DNA of 64,000 nucleotides from Urbifossiella sp046350095 (GTDB lineage: Bacteria > Planctomycetota > Planctomycetia > Gemmatales > Gemmataceae), in the NCBI GenBank assembly GCA_046350095.1, contig JAXMBA010000003.1:1054001-1118000 (forward strand), written 5' to 3'. This document shows positions 42,975 to 52,300 of this stretch, piece after piece (the stretch's first letter is position 1; each line of letters starts with the position of its first letter). Position numbers and translations under genes: made by a program. The notes beneath the pieces were generated by a model. It ran no database searches. It was not told where the DNA came from and saw only the letters and a list, made by a program, of their open reading frames with translations.

Positions 42975-44372
42975 TCACCCCGGCCCGCTGGATGATCGGG
43001 CCGATTGCTTGGCCTTCGGCGGTGGGGACGGCGGGCCGAACTTCGGCGCCGGGAACACCGCACTCAGCAGTTCCGCGAACTCGTCCTCGTCCAGCTTCGC
43101 CACCTTCCGCCGGTCGTGCTCGTCGAACGTCACCCGCGCCGCGGCCAGCAGCTCCTCGGCCGTGAGGCGGCGGTCCTTGTCCGCGTCGGCGCGGTCCAGG
43201 ATCGCCCCCGCCATGAACCCGCCCAGGGTGAACCCGCCGGGCGAGCCGCCCTCGGGCGGCACGGACAGCGACTTGTTCAGCCCCGCGGTCAGCCCCTTCA
43301 GATCGACCTTGCCGTCCCTATCGCGGTCGCAGGCGTCGTACAGCCGCCGGCCGGCCGCGACCCACTCGTCCCGCGAAAGGTGGTCGTCGCCGTCGGCGTC
43401 CATCGCCTCCAAGAACGGCCCGGCCATCAGCGCCCCGGCCTTTGGGGGGCCGCCCATGCCGAACGCCGCCGGGACGAACCCCTTCGACGTGCCCGCCACC
43501 TGCGCCGCGACCGACGCCGTCCGCCGCTCGACGAACTTCTTGAGCGCCGGCGGGGCGCCGAACATCAGCGACGCGCCGAGCGGCTCCCTCCGCGCCGCGG
43601 CGGCCTTCTGGTCGCGCTCCAGCGGCTCCTTCACCGCCGCCTCAGCCGCGGCGAGTTGCCTCAGGAGCCGGTCCTTGGCGAACGCGGTGCCGGCCAGCTC
43701 CTTGAGGAGCGCCTGGTAGCGCGTACTCAACTCGGGGATGGCGAACAGGCGGTCGGTCAGGCGGTGGGTGCCGGCGTAGGGGTGCGTCAGGCTCAGGTTC
43801 ATCTGCTGGCTGTTCGTGCCGAGGATCGGGAAGTTGGCGAACGCCCGGTCCAGGTCCCACGGGATGACGTGCAGCCGGCCCGTCTTCGGGTGCAGATAGA
43901 GGTAGTAGTTGTGCCCGAAGAACAGGTTGTCGGCGTTGGCCACGAACGCGGTCGCGGCGACGAACCGGAGGTAGTTGTCCACGTCGAGGTGCGAGCCGAT
44001 CTCCTTCCGGAACGTCTCGTCGTCGGCCTTGTGGACGAGCCGGGCGAACCCGATCACGCGCTTCGCCTCGGCCGGCGTCGGCTCGCGCTTCGGCGCGTAC
44101 TGGGCCTTGTAGCGCCCCCAGTCTTCGCCGCGGTCGTCGAACTCGCGCAACCCCTCCGGCTTTATCAACAGCCCGGAGTCGTCGCCGAAGCGGTCCTTCA
44201 GGAACGCCTTGTCCACCGGCTCGACGAGGGTGTAGAGGCCGAGCAACTCCCGGTCGTGCTTCCCCGGGACGGTGAGCCGCACTTCGGCCAGGGCGGTACG
44301 CGGGGCGGGGACGCCGGCGGCGCGGTAGACCTCGTACCCGAGCACCTCGCGGCACCGCGACGGGTCGGTCAC
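42975..44372 (-). CDS. CotH-like kinase protein with EF-hands, N-terminus missing
   Basis: 465 residues if started at GTG 44372, but CotH-type sequence already begins upstream (ARKSFKIDLDRAGGAGRFAG, near 44410-44480) without a start, so the true N-terminus is lost. Recognisable CotH-fold motifs are LLIKPEGLREFDD and LHVIPWDLDRAFANFP. Three or four EF-hand-like calcium loops follow (MDADGDDHLSRDEW, CDRDRDGKVDLKGL, ADADKDRRLTAEEL) and a Pro/Lys-rich tail. CotH proteins are atypical protein kinases of spore coats and of many secreted bacterial proteins. Here the signal peptide and the first strands are gone, so the product is probably not exported. Confidence 0.72.
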   Translation of the reverse strand: MTDPSRCREVLGYEVYRAAGVPAPRTALAEVRLTVPGKHDRELLGLYTLVEPVDKAFLKDRFGDDSGLLIKPEGLREFDDRGEDWGRYKAQYAPKREPTPAEAKRVIGFARLVHKADDETFRKEIGSHLDVDNYLRFVAATAFVANADNLFFGHNYYLYLHPKTGRLHVIPWDLDRAFANFPILGTNSQQMNLSLTHPYAGTHRLTDRLFAIPELSTRYQALLKELAGTAFAKDRLLRQLAAAEAAVKEPLERDQKAAAARREPLGASLMFGAPPALKKFVERRTASVAAQVAGTSKGFVPAAFGMGGPPKAGALMAGPFLEAMDADGDDHLSRDEWVAAGRRLYDACDRDRDGKVDLKGLTAGLNKSLSVPPEGGSPGGFTLGGFMAGAILDRADADKDRRLTAEELLAAARVTFDEHDRRKVAKLDEDEFAELLSAVFPAPKFGPPSPPPKAKQSARSSSGPG

Positions 44373-44734
44373 CTCGCAGTGGAGGTTGATCGACTTCGTA
44401 CCCGCGAACCGGCCCGCGCCGCCGGCGCGGTCGAGGTCGATCTTGAACGACTTGCGGGCGGTACGGGAGGGCGGTAGGTCGAGTCCGTCTTTTTGGGTGC
44501 CGCGCCGAACCAGAGTACAGTACGCTTCGCCTCATTCTCCTTGGTCGGCCACTCGAGCCCTCCCTGGATCAGGCCCTCCGAATTGGTCCACCCCCGGACG
44601 CCGGTGTCCTTCCAATCGACCCACAGCTTCCGCGGCGTCGTGGCCACGATGAGCCAGGTGAAGAGGAAACGCGACTTGTCAGGCGATTGGGTTACGGACG
44701 AGTCGTAGTGGAAGGCATAAACGCCGTCCTGCAC
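44369..44734 (-). CDS. hypothetical protein reading into the CotH remnant
   Basis: 121 residues from GTG 44734. The first 80 residues look like a real beta-rich protein (VYAFHYDSSVTQ, RFLFTWLIVATTPRKLWVDW, GWTNSEGLIQGGLEWP). The last 40 are low-complexity Arg/Ser because the frame runs antiphase through the truncated CotH sequence. So this is probably the front of another gene joined to CotH by a deletion near 44480-44500. Family unknown. Confidence 0.4.
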   Translation of the reverse strand: MQDGVYAFHYDSSVTQSPDKSRFLFTWLIVATTPRKLWVDWKDTGVRGWTNSEGLIQGGLEWPTKENEAKRTVLWFGAAPKKTDSTYRPPVPPASRSRSTSTAPAARAGSRVRSRSTSTAR

Positions 44735-45037
44735 ACGAACCGCGTTCGTCGAGGCACCTCCGGGCGGCTACCCCACCAAGTTCACCGCCGACACAAGCAG
44801 GAGGAGACCGACGAGTGGCACAGGGAGGTAGAGCAGCCGGGCCACGGAGGCTCCCGCGAGAATGGACGATACGTCGGGGCCAGATAAGTGGGAACTTACA
44901 GGCGCACAATTCCCGATGCAAGCGCGAACCGGGGAGCCGGGAATGACATGCGAGGCAGGCCACATCGTGCTTCGATGGCGGAGGGCCGGGTGATCCGGCC
45001 CGCGCTTGCTTGGCGGTGCAGCAAGGCGAGTATTGCT

Positions 45038-45169
45038 GCCGCCCTCGGGCCACCGCCCGCTCGTCCACAACAGCACCCCGAGGTCATGCCGGGCCGCGCC
45101 CCAGGTCGACGCCGACACCGCTCGGGTCGCCAAGGACGGCTCGACCGGCCCGCGGTTCGGGCCTTGAGG
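45038..45169 (-). pseudogene. TPR-gene remnant, copy 1
   Basis: On the minus strand the peptide VEPSLATRAV, then ARHDLGVLLWTSGRWPEG, resembles a tetratricopeptide helix pair and matches remnants at 46883-47002 and 48400-48605. There is no start and the flanks are out of frame. Further downstream (44770-44880) a short hydrophobic peptide LLYLPVPLVGLLLLVSAV is encoded, also without context. The rest of 44735-45441 holds nothing else I can support. Confidence 0.5.
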
Positions 45170-45441
45170 CCGAAGTCCGTCCCGCGGCGTCCGGCTGAAC
45201 CGGTCGCTGATGTGCCGTCCCAAGGGTCCGTCACGGTGAAAGCCGAAGCGCCGCACCTGACACCGGCCGCATGAAGGATTTCGCAGCGTCAGCTCTCCTG
45301 TGCGGCCGGCGACGGTGGGCGCAGCCGTTCGGCGCTGGCAAGGCCAATCCCATTCCCCTTGCCCGCCCTCTCGGTGGCGAATACTCTGCGGTCGGAGGTG
45401 TCTGTCCTCCGCCCCACGTCTGCCCCAGCGGTATCCACCCC

Positions 45442-46812
45442 ATGCCCGAACCGACGGCCGAGGCCGGCCCCCCGACGCCGGCCGGCCCGGTGGCCGAGGC
45501 CCGGCGGGACCGGCTCCTCGACGCCCTCCGCGGCGTCGCCCTGCTCGGCATCCTGCTGATGAACATTCCCGTCTTCGCCATGCCCAACTACTTCTCCGAG
45601 TCGTTCAAGAGCGACCCGGGGAACGTCAACTTCTGGGTGCGCGCCGTCGTCGACGTGGTGTTCGAGGGGAAGATGCGGGCGCTGTTCGGCATGATCTTCG
45701 GCGCCGGCGTGCTGCTGTTCGTGACCAAGAAGGAGTTGGCCGGCCGGCGGGTCACCGGGCTGTTCTACCGCCGCATGGGCTGGCTCGTGCTGTTCGGCCT
45801 CCTCCACGCCCACCTGATCCTGTGGCTCGGCGACATCCTGTACCTGTACGGACTGTGCGGGATGCTGGTGTACCTGCTCCGCAACGTCAGCCCGAAGTAC
45901 CTGGCGCTCGGCGTGCCGCTGGTGGCGGTCGTCGACTTCGGCACCGGCACGGCCTTCTACCAGTACGTCCGCACGCAGCGGCTGGCCTACGTCGACGCCC
46001 GGGCGGCGGAGGCCGAGCACCGACCGCTCACCGAGGCCCAGATGAAGGCCCTGGCCGACTGGCGGGAGCTCGAGAAGTCGCTCATCCCGAGTCGGGCGGA
46101 CGTGGCCGAGAACACCCGCAAGATGAAGTCGGGCTACGCCGACGTGGCCAGCTACGTCCGGCCGCTGGCGCTGGTGTTCGAGACCGTCTTCGTGCCCGTG
46201 GGCATCTGGGACTCGCTGGCGCTCATGCTGCTCGGCATCGCCATGTACCGGTGGGGGTTCCTGACCGGCGGGTGGTCGTCCAGCGACTACCTGCGGACAA
46301 TGCTCGTCGGCTACGGCCTCGGGCTGCCGCTGGCCGCGTATAGCCTTTACCACGGCACCGTAACCCACCCGAACCTGGAGGCCGGCCTCGCCCGCATGGA
46401 GGCGGTGCCGGTCGAGTGGACCGGCCTGATCTACCCGTTCCAGCGCATCCTGCTGGTGCTGGCGCACGTCGCCGCGGTCGTCCTGCTGTACCGGGGCGGC
46501 TACGCGACGAGACTGTTCCGCGCCCTGGAGGCGGTCGGGCAGATGGCGTTCACCAACTACGTCATGCAGTCGGTCGTCTGCACGCTGGTCTTTTTCGGGT
46601 ACGGGCTGAACTACTACGCCGAGCTGGAATACTACCAGCTCTACTTCGTCGCCGTCGGCATCTGGGCGGTGCAACTGGTGGTCAGCCCGCTGTGGCTGCG
46701 GCACTTCCGGTTCGGGCCGCTCGAGTGGGTGTGGCGGAGCCTGACCTACTGGAAGCGTCAGCCGTTCCGGCGGGCCCGACCCGTCACGCCGGCCGGCGGG
46801 GCAGCGGAGTAA
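45442..46812 (+). CDS. DUF418 family integral membrane protein
   Basis: 456 residues from ATG 45442. After a Pro-rich start the protein opens with RLLDALRGVALLGILLMNIP, the classic DUF418/acyltransferase-3-like opening, and has about ten membrane helices. The C-terminal DUF418 domain is present (ALEAVGQMAFTNYVMQSVVC). Residues about 185-240 are a charged extracytoplasmic loop. The biochemical role of DUF418 proteins is not established; they are inner-membrane proteins of probable transport or transfer function. The gene stands alone. Confidence 0.85.
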   Translation: MPEPTAEAGPPTPAGPVAEARRDRLLDALRGVALLGILLMNIPVFAMPNYFSESFKSDPGNVNFWVRAVVDVVFEGKMRALFGMIFGAGVLLFVTKKELAGRRVTGLFYRRMGWLVLFGLLHAHLILWLGDILYLYGLCGMLVYLLRNVSPKYLALGVPLVAVVDFGTGTAFYQYVRTQRLAYVDARAAEAEHRPLTEAQMKALADWRELEKSLIPSRADVAENTRKMKSGYADVASYVRPLALVFETVFVPVGIWDSLALMLLGIAMYRWGFLTGGWSSSDYLRTMLVGYGLGLPLAAYSLYHGTVTHPNLEAGLARMEAVPVEWTGLIYPFQRILLVLAHVAAVVLLYRGGYATRLFRALEAVGQMAFTNYVMQSVVCTLVFFGYGLNYYAELEYYQLYFVAVGIWAVQLVVSPLWLRHFRFGPLEWVWRSLTYWKRQPFRRARPVTPAGGAAE

Positions 46813-46882
46813 CGCCCGCGTCCTGGCGAACGTGGCCCAGGTTCACACCGATACCGCCCTCGGCCACCGCCCTACCGTCCGC

Positions 46883-47002
46883 CGCCCCCCGCGGTCGTGC
46901 CGGGTCGTGCCCCGGGTCGGCAGACGGCACCGCCCGGGTCGCCGGCGACGGCTCGGCCGACCCCGCCCCGGCACTCTCCAGCACTTGCATCAGCGCAGCT
47001 TG
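46883..47002 (-). pseudogene. TPR-gene remnant, copy 2
   Basis: On the minus strand ALMQVLESAGAGSAEPSPAT, then a Pro/Gly-rich stretch, aligns with VLAKAGAEPAEPEPVTRAGL in copy 3 and with EPSLATRAV in copy 1. The conserved part is about 110 bases, without start or stop. The remainder of 46813-47161 shows nothing else. Confidence 0.5.
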
Positions 47003-47161
47003 TGGGGCCACAGCCCCCGGAACACTGCGACCGGCAGTTTCGCCCCCCGACACCGTGTCATTGCCGTCACGGCGGCTCGAGTGCGGTTCCCCGGCACCAT
47101 CGCTTCCGCGGTGCCCTCGTACGTCGCCCTGGTGGCGACCACGGCTGCCCGGACGCAGGTC

Positions 47162-48247
47162 TCACCTCGTCGGGACCGGGGCCGGCCGGGCCAGCCGCCA
47201 CAGCCGGTGGACGGCGACCCCGACGACCGCCGACCCGGCGGCCCGGATACACACCCCGGGGAGGACGGCGGCCGGAAGAGTCGGCCCGCCGCTGACCCGG
47301 AGGTCGAACAGTTGCATCACGTCGGCGAAGTCCGCCCCCCGAAGGGCCTGGTCCACCGCCCACCACGCCACCCCCGCCGCCCCGATCTCGTTCGCCGCCA
47401 GCCCGGTGATCGACACCAGCGCGACCAGCAAAGCGACCGACGCCGGGGCGAGGACGACCGCCCCGGCCCGGGCCAGTGGCCGGCCGGCGTCGGCCCCGAG
47501 TTCCCCCAACGCGTCCCCCGGGTCCGCCGGCCCCACCCTGGAGCGGTCGCGCAGCCGGGTGGCGAGCCGGAGCAGTCCGAGGCACGCGACCGCCGCCGCG
47601 GCCGCCAGCGGAACCGCCCGCCAGTCGAACACGCGGGCCCCGGGATTCTGGAGTTGGCCGACGGCCATGCCCAGCGGGACGGCCACGCATGCTGCGAGCC
47701 CGAGCCGCGCGAAGACGGAGAGGAGGACGACGGCCATCGTCCGAGGCATGTCCCCAACGAGGGTTCGGCGGGCGCGGCCGGCGGCCCGGCCGATCGCGTC
47801 GACGACGAACGCCCCGGCGATCAGGTGGAACCCGACCAGCAGTCCGGCGGCCGTAGGGCTGGTGTGGCGGACGGCCTGGACCGCCCCCCAGTCCCGGACG
47901 AGGTCGAGGGCGTCGGCGGCCCGGAGGAGGTGGGCCACGGCGAACGCCGCCCAGGCCGCCGGGCCGGCGTCGGGCGGGGCGTCGAAGTGGCCGGGGCCGA
48001 GGAGTGCATGGGCGGCGGGGAAGGCGGTCGCATACACCCCCAGCGCGAGGGCCACGTGGGCCGCCCGTGCGGCCGGCGCGGTCCCGTGGGCGGTTGCGGC
48101 GACCAGGTTTGCCCCGGCGAGGGCGAGGGTGACGGCGAAGCCGGCCCAGAAGAGCATGGGGGATGGGGAGCCGACGGCCGCGGCGGCCGCGGTCACACAC
48201 ACCCACCCGGCGGACGCGAGCACGAGGGTGAGGCGGATTGGCGGCAT
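47162..48247 (-). CDS. polytopic membrane protein, function unknown
   Basis: 361 residues from ATG 48247, with about ten hydrophobic segments (for example LTLVLASAGWVCVTAAAAA, VVLLSVFARLGLAACVAVPL) and few charged loops apart from a central Arg/Asp stretch (RLRDRSRVGPADPGD). No family motif is recognised. It is bracketed by two TPR-gene remnants on the same strand. I infer an inner-membrane protein only. Confidence 0.6.
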   Translation of the reverse strand: MPPIRLTLVLASAGWVCVTAAAAAVGSPSPMLFWAGFAVTLALAGANLVAATAHGTAPAARAAHVALALGVYATAFPAAHALLGPGHFDAPPDAGPAAWAAFAVAHLLRAADALDLVRDWGAVQAVRHTSPTAAGLLVGFHLIAGAFVVDAIGRAAGRARRTLVGDMPRTMAVVLLSVFARLGLAACVAVPLGMAVGQLQNPGARVFDWRAVPLAAAAAVACLGLLRLATRLRDRSRVGPADPGDALGELGADAGRPLARAGAVVLAPASVALLVALVSITGLAANEIGAAGVAWWAVDQALRGADFADVMQLFDLRVSGGPTLPAAVLPGVCIRAAGSAVVGVAVHRLWRLARPAPVPTR

Positions 48248-48399
48248 GGTCGGCCCGTTCGCGCTCCGGAATCGGTCTCGCCCTGCCTTTCACCATTCGC
48301 TCCGGAGGGAGCGGTATTGGTGCACTCGCGCGGGCAGGCCTCGCCCTCACCCGGCCCCAACGTGATCCCCGTCGTTGGAAGCACTTGTCCCGGGGGAAC

Positions 48400-48605
48400 G
48401 AAAACGCCCGCAACAGCACTCCGAGATCGTGCCGGGCCATACCCCGGGCCGGCCGCCAGCCCCGCCCGGGTCACCGGCTCGGGCTCGGCCGGCTCCGCCC
48501 CCGCCTTCGCCAGCACCTACATCAGCGCCGCCCGCCGCCTGCCACAGCGCCTCGGCCTCCCCGACCCGCCCCTCCTTCAGATACAGGTAGGCGAGGTTGT
48601 GTCAG
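48400..48605 (-). pseudogene. TPR-gene remnant, copy 3 (longest)
   Basis: Reading the minus strand, 48601-48539 encodes HNLAYLYLKEGRVGEAEALW, a clear tetratricopeptide, then out of frame VLAKAGAEPAEPEPVTRAGL and finally ARHDLGVLL near 48412-48440. These three pieces match parts of copies 1 and 2. They look like the 3' end of a TPR-bearing gene that has been copied or left behind several times. The other bases of 48248-48747 hold nothing I can name. Confidence 0.6.
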
Positions 48606-48747
48606 GTCGGAAAGGTGGGTCGAGTAACCACTGTCGGGCGAGGTGACCGGACGCGGGAATATGTGGACGGGCAACAGTGGGATCGATTACCATGAAACCC
48701 TCCAATCGAGTCATCGCAACGAATTGTTCGGACGGCGACGCCCTGCC

Positions 48748-49380
48748 ATGGTCCTACCCGACGGCACCGACGAACTCGCCGTGCTCGCCCGGCGCGCCGC
48801 GGACGGCGACGCGGCCGCCTGGCGGCAGCTCCTCGACCGCGCCCAACCCCGGCTCCGGCGGATGGTCGCCGTCCGCCTCGACGACCGCCTGCGGGCGCGC
48901 GTCGATCCGTCGGACGTCCTCCAGGAAGCCTACATCGACGCCCTCGGTCTCCTCCCCAGGTACGTGCGGGAGCCGACGGTCTCACCGTACCTGTGGCTGC
49001 GGCTGGTCACGGGGCACCGGCTGGCGAAGATCCACCGCCACCACCTCGGCGTCCAGGCTCGAGCGGTAACGCGGGAGGACCCACGGCGACTCGACGCGGC
49101 GCCCGAGGCCAGTTGCGTGGCCATCGCGGACTACCTCGTCGGGGAGGCAACCCCGCCTGACAGAGCGGCCGCCCGGGCCGAGTTGCGGGATCGGGTCCGG
49201 GCGGCGCTGGCCGAACTCGACCCCCTCGACCGGGAGGCGATCGCGTTACGCCACTTCGAGCAACTCAACGCGACGGAGGCGGCGAAGGTGCTCGGCATCT
49301 CGCCGGCCGCGGCCGGCAAGCGGTACTTCCGGGCCGTGACGCGGCTGACGGTGATCCTCGGCCCGCTGCGGCTCGACTGA
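48748..49380 (+). CDS. ECF-family RNA polymerase sigma factor
   Basis: 210 residues from ATG 48748; further in-frame starts exist upstream (for example 48643), but homology-like sequence begins here. Region 2: WRQLLDRAQPRLRRMVAVRL and VDPSDVLQEAYIDALGLL. Region 4: LDPLDREAIALRHFEQLNAT and AAKVLGISPAAAGKRYFRAV. It is followed after 12 bases by a kinase gene, with which it is probably co-transcribed. No anti-sigma factor is present. Confidence 0.87.
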   Translation: MVLPDGTDELAVLARRAADGDAAAWRQLLDRAQPRLRRMVAVRLDDRLRARVDPSDVLQEAYIDALGLLPRYVREPTVSPYLWLRLVTGHRLAKIHRHHLGVQARAVTREDPRRLDAAPEASCVAIADYLVGEATPPDRAAARAELRDRVRAALAELDPLDREAIALRHFEQLNATEAAKVLGISPAAAGKRYFRAVTRLTVILGPLRLD

Positions 49381-49392
49381 TTGGAGTGACCG

Positions 49393-52300
49393 GTGACGTC
49401 CGCCGCGACCAACACCGACCCCCTCGACCCGCTCGCCGACGAGCTGCTGGCCCGGCACCGCCGCGGCGAGCGGCCGGACGTCGAGGAGTTCGCGGCCTGC
49501 CACCCCGAACTGGCCGACCGCATCCGCAGCCTGTTCCCGGCCCTGCTCGCCCTGGAAGCGGCCGGGGAGGCGTCGCCGTCGGACACGCTGAGCACCGGCG
49601 CACGGCTCGGCGAGTACCGGCTCGTCCGCGAGGTCGGCCGCGGCGGGATGGGTGTGGTTTACGAGGCCGTGCAGGAAACGCTCGGCCGGCGGGTGGCGCT
49701 CAAGGTGCTTGCGGCCGGCGCTCACGACCCGAGCGAGCGTCTCGACCGGTTCCGGCGGGAGGCGCGGACGGCGGGGCGGCTGCACCACACGAACATCGTC
49801 CCGGTCTACGGCGTGGGCGCCGACCGCGGCACCCACTTCTACGCGATGCAGTACATCCGCGGCCGCAGCCTCGCTGACGTGCTCGCCGACGTTCGCAGGC
49901 GGCGGACCGGGTCCACGGTCGTGCAGGCGGCCGGTACGGGCGATGCGAGCTCGACCCTTCCGTCGGCGTCCGGGGCGACCTACTTCCGCCGGGCCGGGGA
50001 GCTGATCGCGCAGGCGGCGGACGCCGTCGCCCACGCCCACGCCCAGGGCGTGCTGCACCGCGACCTCAAGCCGTCGAACTTGCTCGTGGACGACGCCGGG
50101 ACGCTGTGGGTGGCCGACTTCGGGCTGGCGAAGGCGGACGACTCCGACGACCTCACCCGGACCGGGGACCTCGTCGGCACACTGCGGTACATGGCTCCGG
50201 AGCGGTTTCGCGGCGAGGCGGACGGCCGCAGCGACGTGTACGCCCTCGGGGCGACCCTGTACGAGCTGCTCACCCTGCGGCCGGCGTTCGACGCCGCCGA
50301 CCGGCCGCACCTGATCGAGCAGGTGACCCGCGCCGCCGCCCCGCCGCCGCGGTCGGTCGATTCCTCGATCCCCCTCGACCTGGAGACGATCGCGCAGAAG
50401 GCGATGGCAGCCGACCCGCGCGAGCGGTACCAGTCCGCGGCCGCGATGGCCGAGGACTTGCGTCGCTACCTGGACGGCCGCCCGGTGCTGGCCCGCCGGC
50501 CGACGCTGGCCCAGCGCGGGGTGAAGTGGGCCCGGCGAAACAGCGCGCTCGTGGCGGTCACCGGTGTGGCCGCGGCGTTGGCGGCCGTCGTCAGTATCAC
50601 GGTCCTGGCCGTGAGTAACGCGGCCATCGCGGCGAAGCAGAAAGACACGGAGAAGGCCCTGGCTCGGGAAAGCACCGCCCTCAAGGCGGAACGCTTGGCT
50701 CGCGGGGAGGCCCAGGAGCGTTTGCGGCAGTCGCTCATCGATCAGGCCGCCGCAGTCCGCCTCAGCCGCCGACCGGGCCAGCGTCTGCGGAGTCTGGCCC
50801 TCTTACGCGAGGCCGCCGGCATCCGCGCGTCCGAGGAACTCAGCCACGACGTGATGGCCAGCTTCCTGCTCACCGATTGGGAGGAAATCGAGCCGGTGCC
50901 GGCGCCGAGCGACCAGTTCGCGGCGCATTTCTTCGACTACCTCGACGCCGTCAACTCCCAATCCGCGGTCGTGCGCCGCAAGCCGGGGAAGGACGCTCTC
51001 GAGACGATCCCGTTCGACGCCTCCGCCGTGCGGAACTTCGCCGTCAGCCCGGACGGGCGGTATGCGTTCGCGTTCGACAAGGCGCACGGACTCATCTGGG
51101 ACCGGACGGCACGGAAGGTCGTGCTGACGACGACGAGCCGACCTCGGCAGGGCAATCTCGTCACCTGGTCGGCGGACTCGGCGTACTTCGTCGCCGAGGA
51201 GACCGACCGGAAAATCCACGTCTACGACCTCAAGGCGGGCAAGCAGGCGGCGGCGTGGGAACCGGATTCGAAGCGGCGACCGGTCACACTCGCGCTGGCC
51301 CCAAACAACGTCGAACTGGCGATGAGCCTCCCGGAGCCGTCGTCGGTCATCCGCGTCTGCGACCTGCTCACGGGCCGCGTGGTCGGCGACTTGCCAGTCG
51401 TCGGAGTCGGGCTCGATCTCTTGTGGTCGCGGACCGGCTACTGGCTTGCGGCCTCGTCGGAGGGGCTTGTCACGCTTTGGCGCCGGAGCGTGCTCCCGAA
51501 TGGCCCGCCGCAGCATCACGGCGCCGTCGTGATCGGCCGCCGGCACGCGATCCGCCTGAACGACTTCACGCCCGAGGACGACCTGCTGTTGATCAACAGC
51601 TTTCCCCGGACCCTGATTCTGGTGGCACCGGACGAGTTGGCCGTGGTGACGGACCTGACGGCCCGATCCGTACCACGGCTCAACATCGGCAACCTGGGCT
51701 CGATCGGACTCGCCCGCCCAGGGTGCGTATTCGCCAACGACGGCCGGTCCATCGGCTGGCAGGGTCAGATCGTGAGTCGGGTGGTCCGGCCGGCGGAAGT
51801 ACACCGCCTGTCGCGGGCGCACGTGACCGGGTGGAACGCCACGATCAGCCAGGACGGCCGGACCTGCTACATCACCGGGGGCGGGAAAGCGACGACCGTT
51901 TCGCCCTGGTCGCTGACGGACTTCCGAGTCGGCGATTCGTGCGACTTCCCGCCCGGGTATCAGGCCTTCCTGCCGACCACGGAGTCGCTGTGGGCGTTCG
52001 ACGCGGCCGCCGGCGAAGTACGGCTGCGTCAACCCCGGGCCGGAAGCCCCGAAGCCGTCTTCACCCGGGTGCCGGCCGGGACCAAGGCCGCGGTGACGCC
52101 GACGACTTTCCAGTACTGGCCGGCCAACGGCGTCGTCGCCCTCCGCGCGTACCAGCCCGCCCAGAGTAGGTCCACCGGCCTGCTCGTTTCGGAAGAGGAC
52201 TTACAGCGAACCCGTGTGGTCCGGGCCGGCTCAATGCCGGGTCTTCACCTCTGGCCACCGGCGGAGCCGGCGAAAGCCCGCCTCCTCGATCTCGGCATCA

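Noticed and set aside
37058..43000. Attachment sites of the serine recombinase
   Set aside because: I looked for direct or partial inverted repeats at both edges and in the gaps and saw none I could defend by eye.
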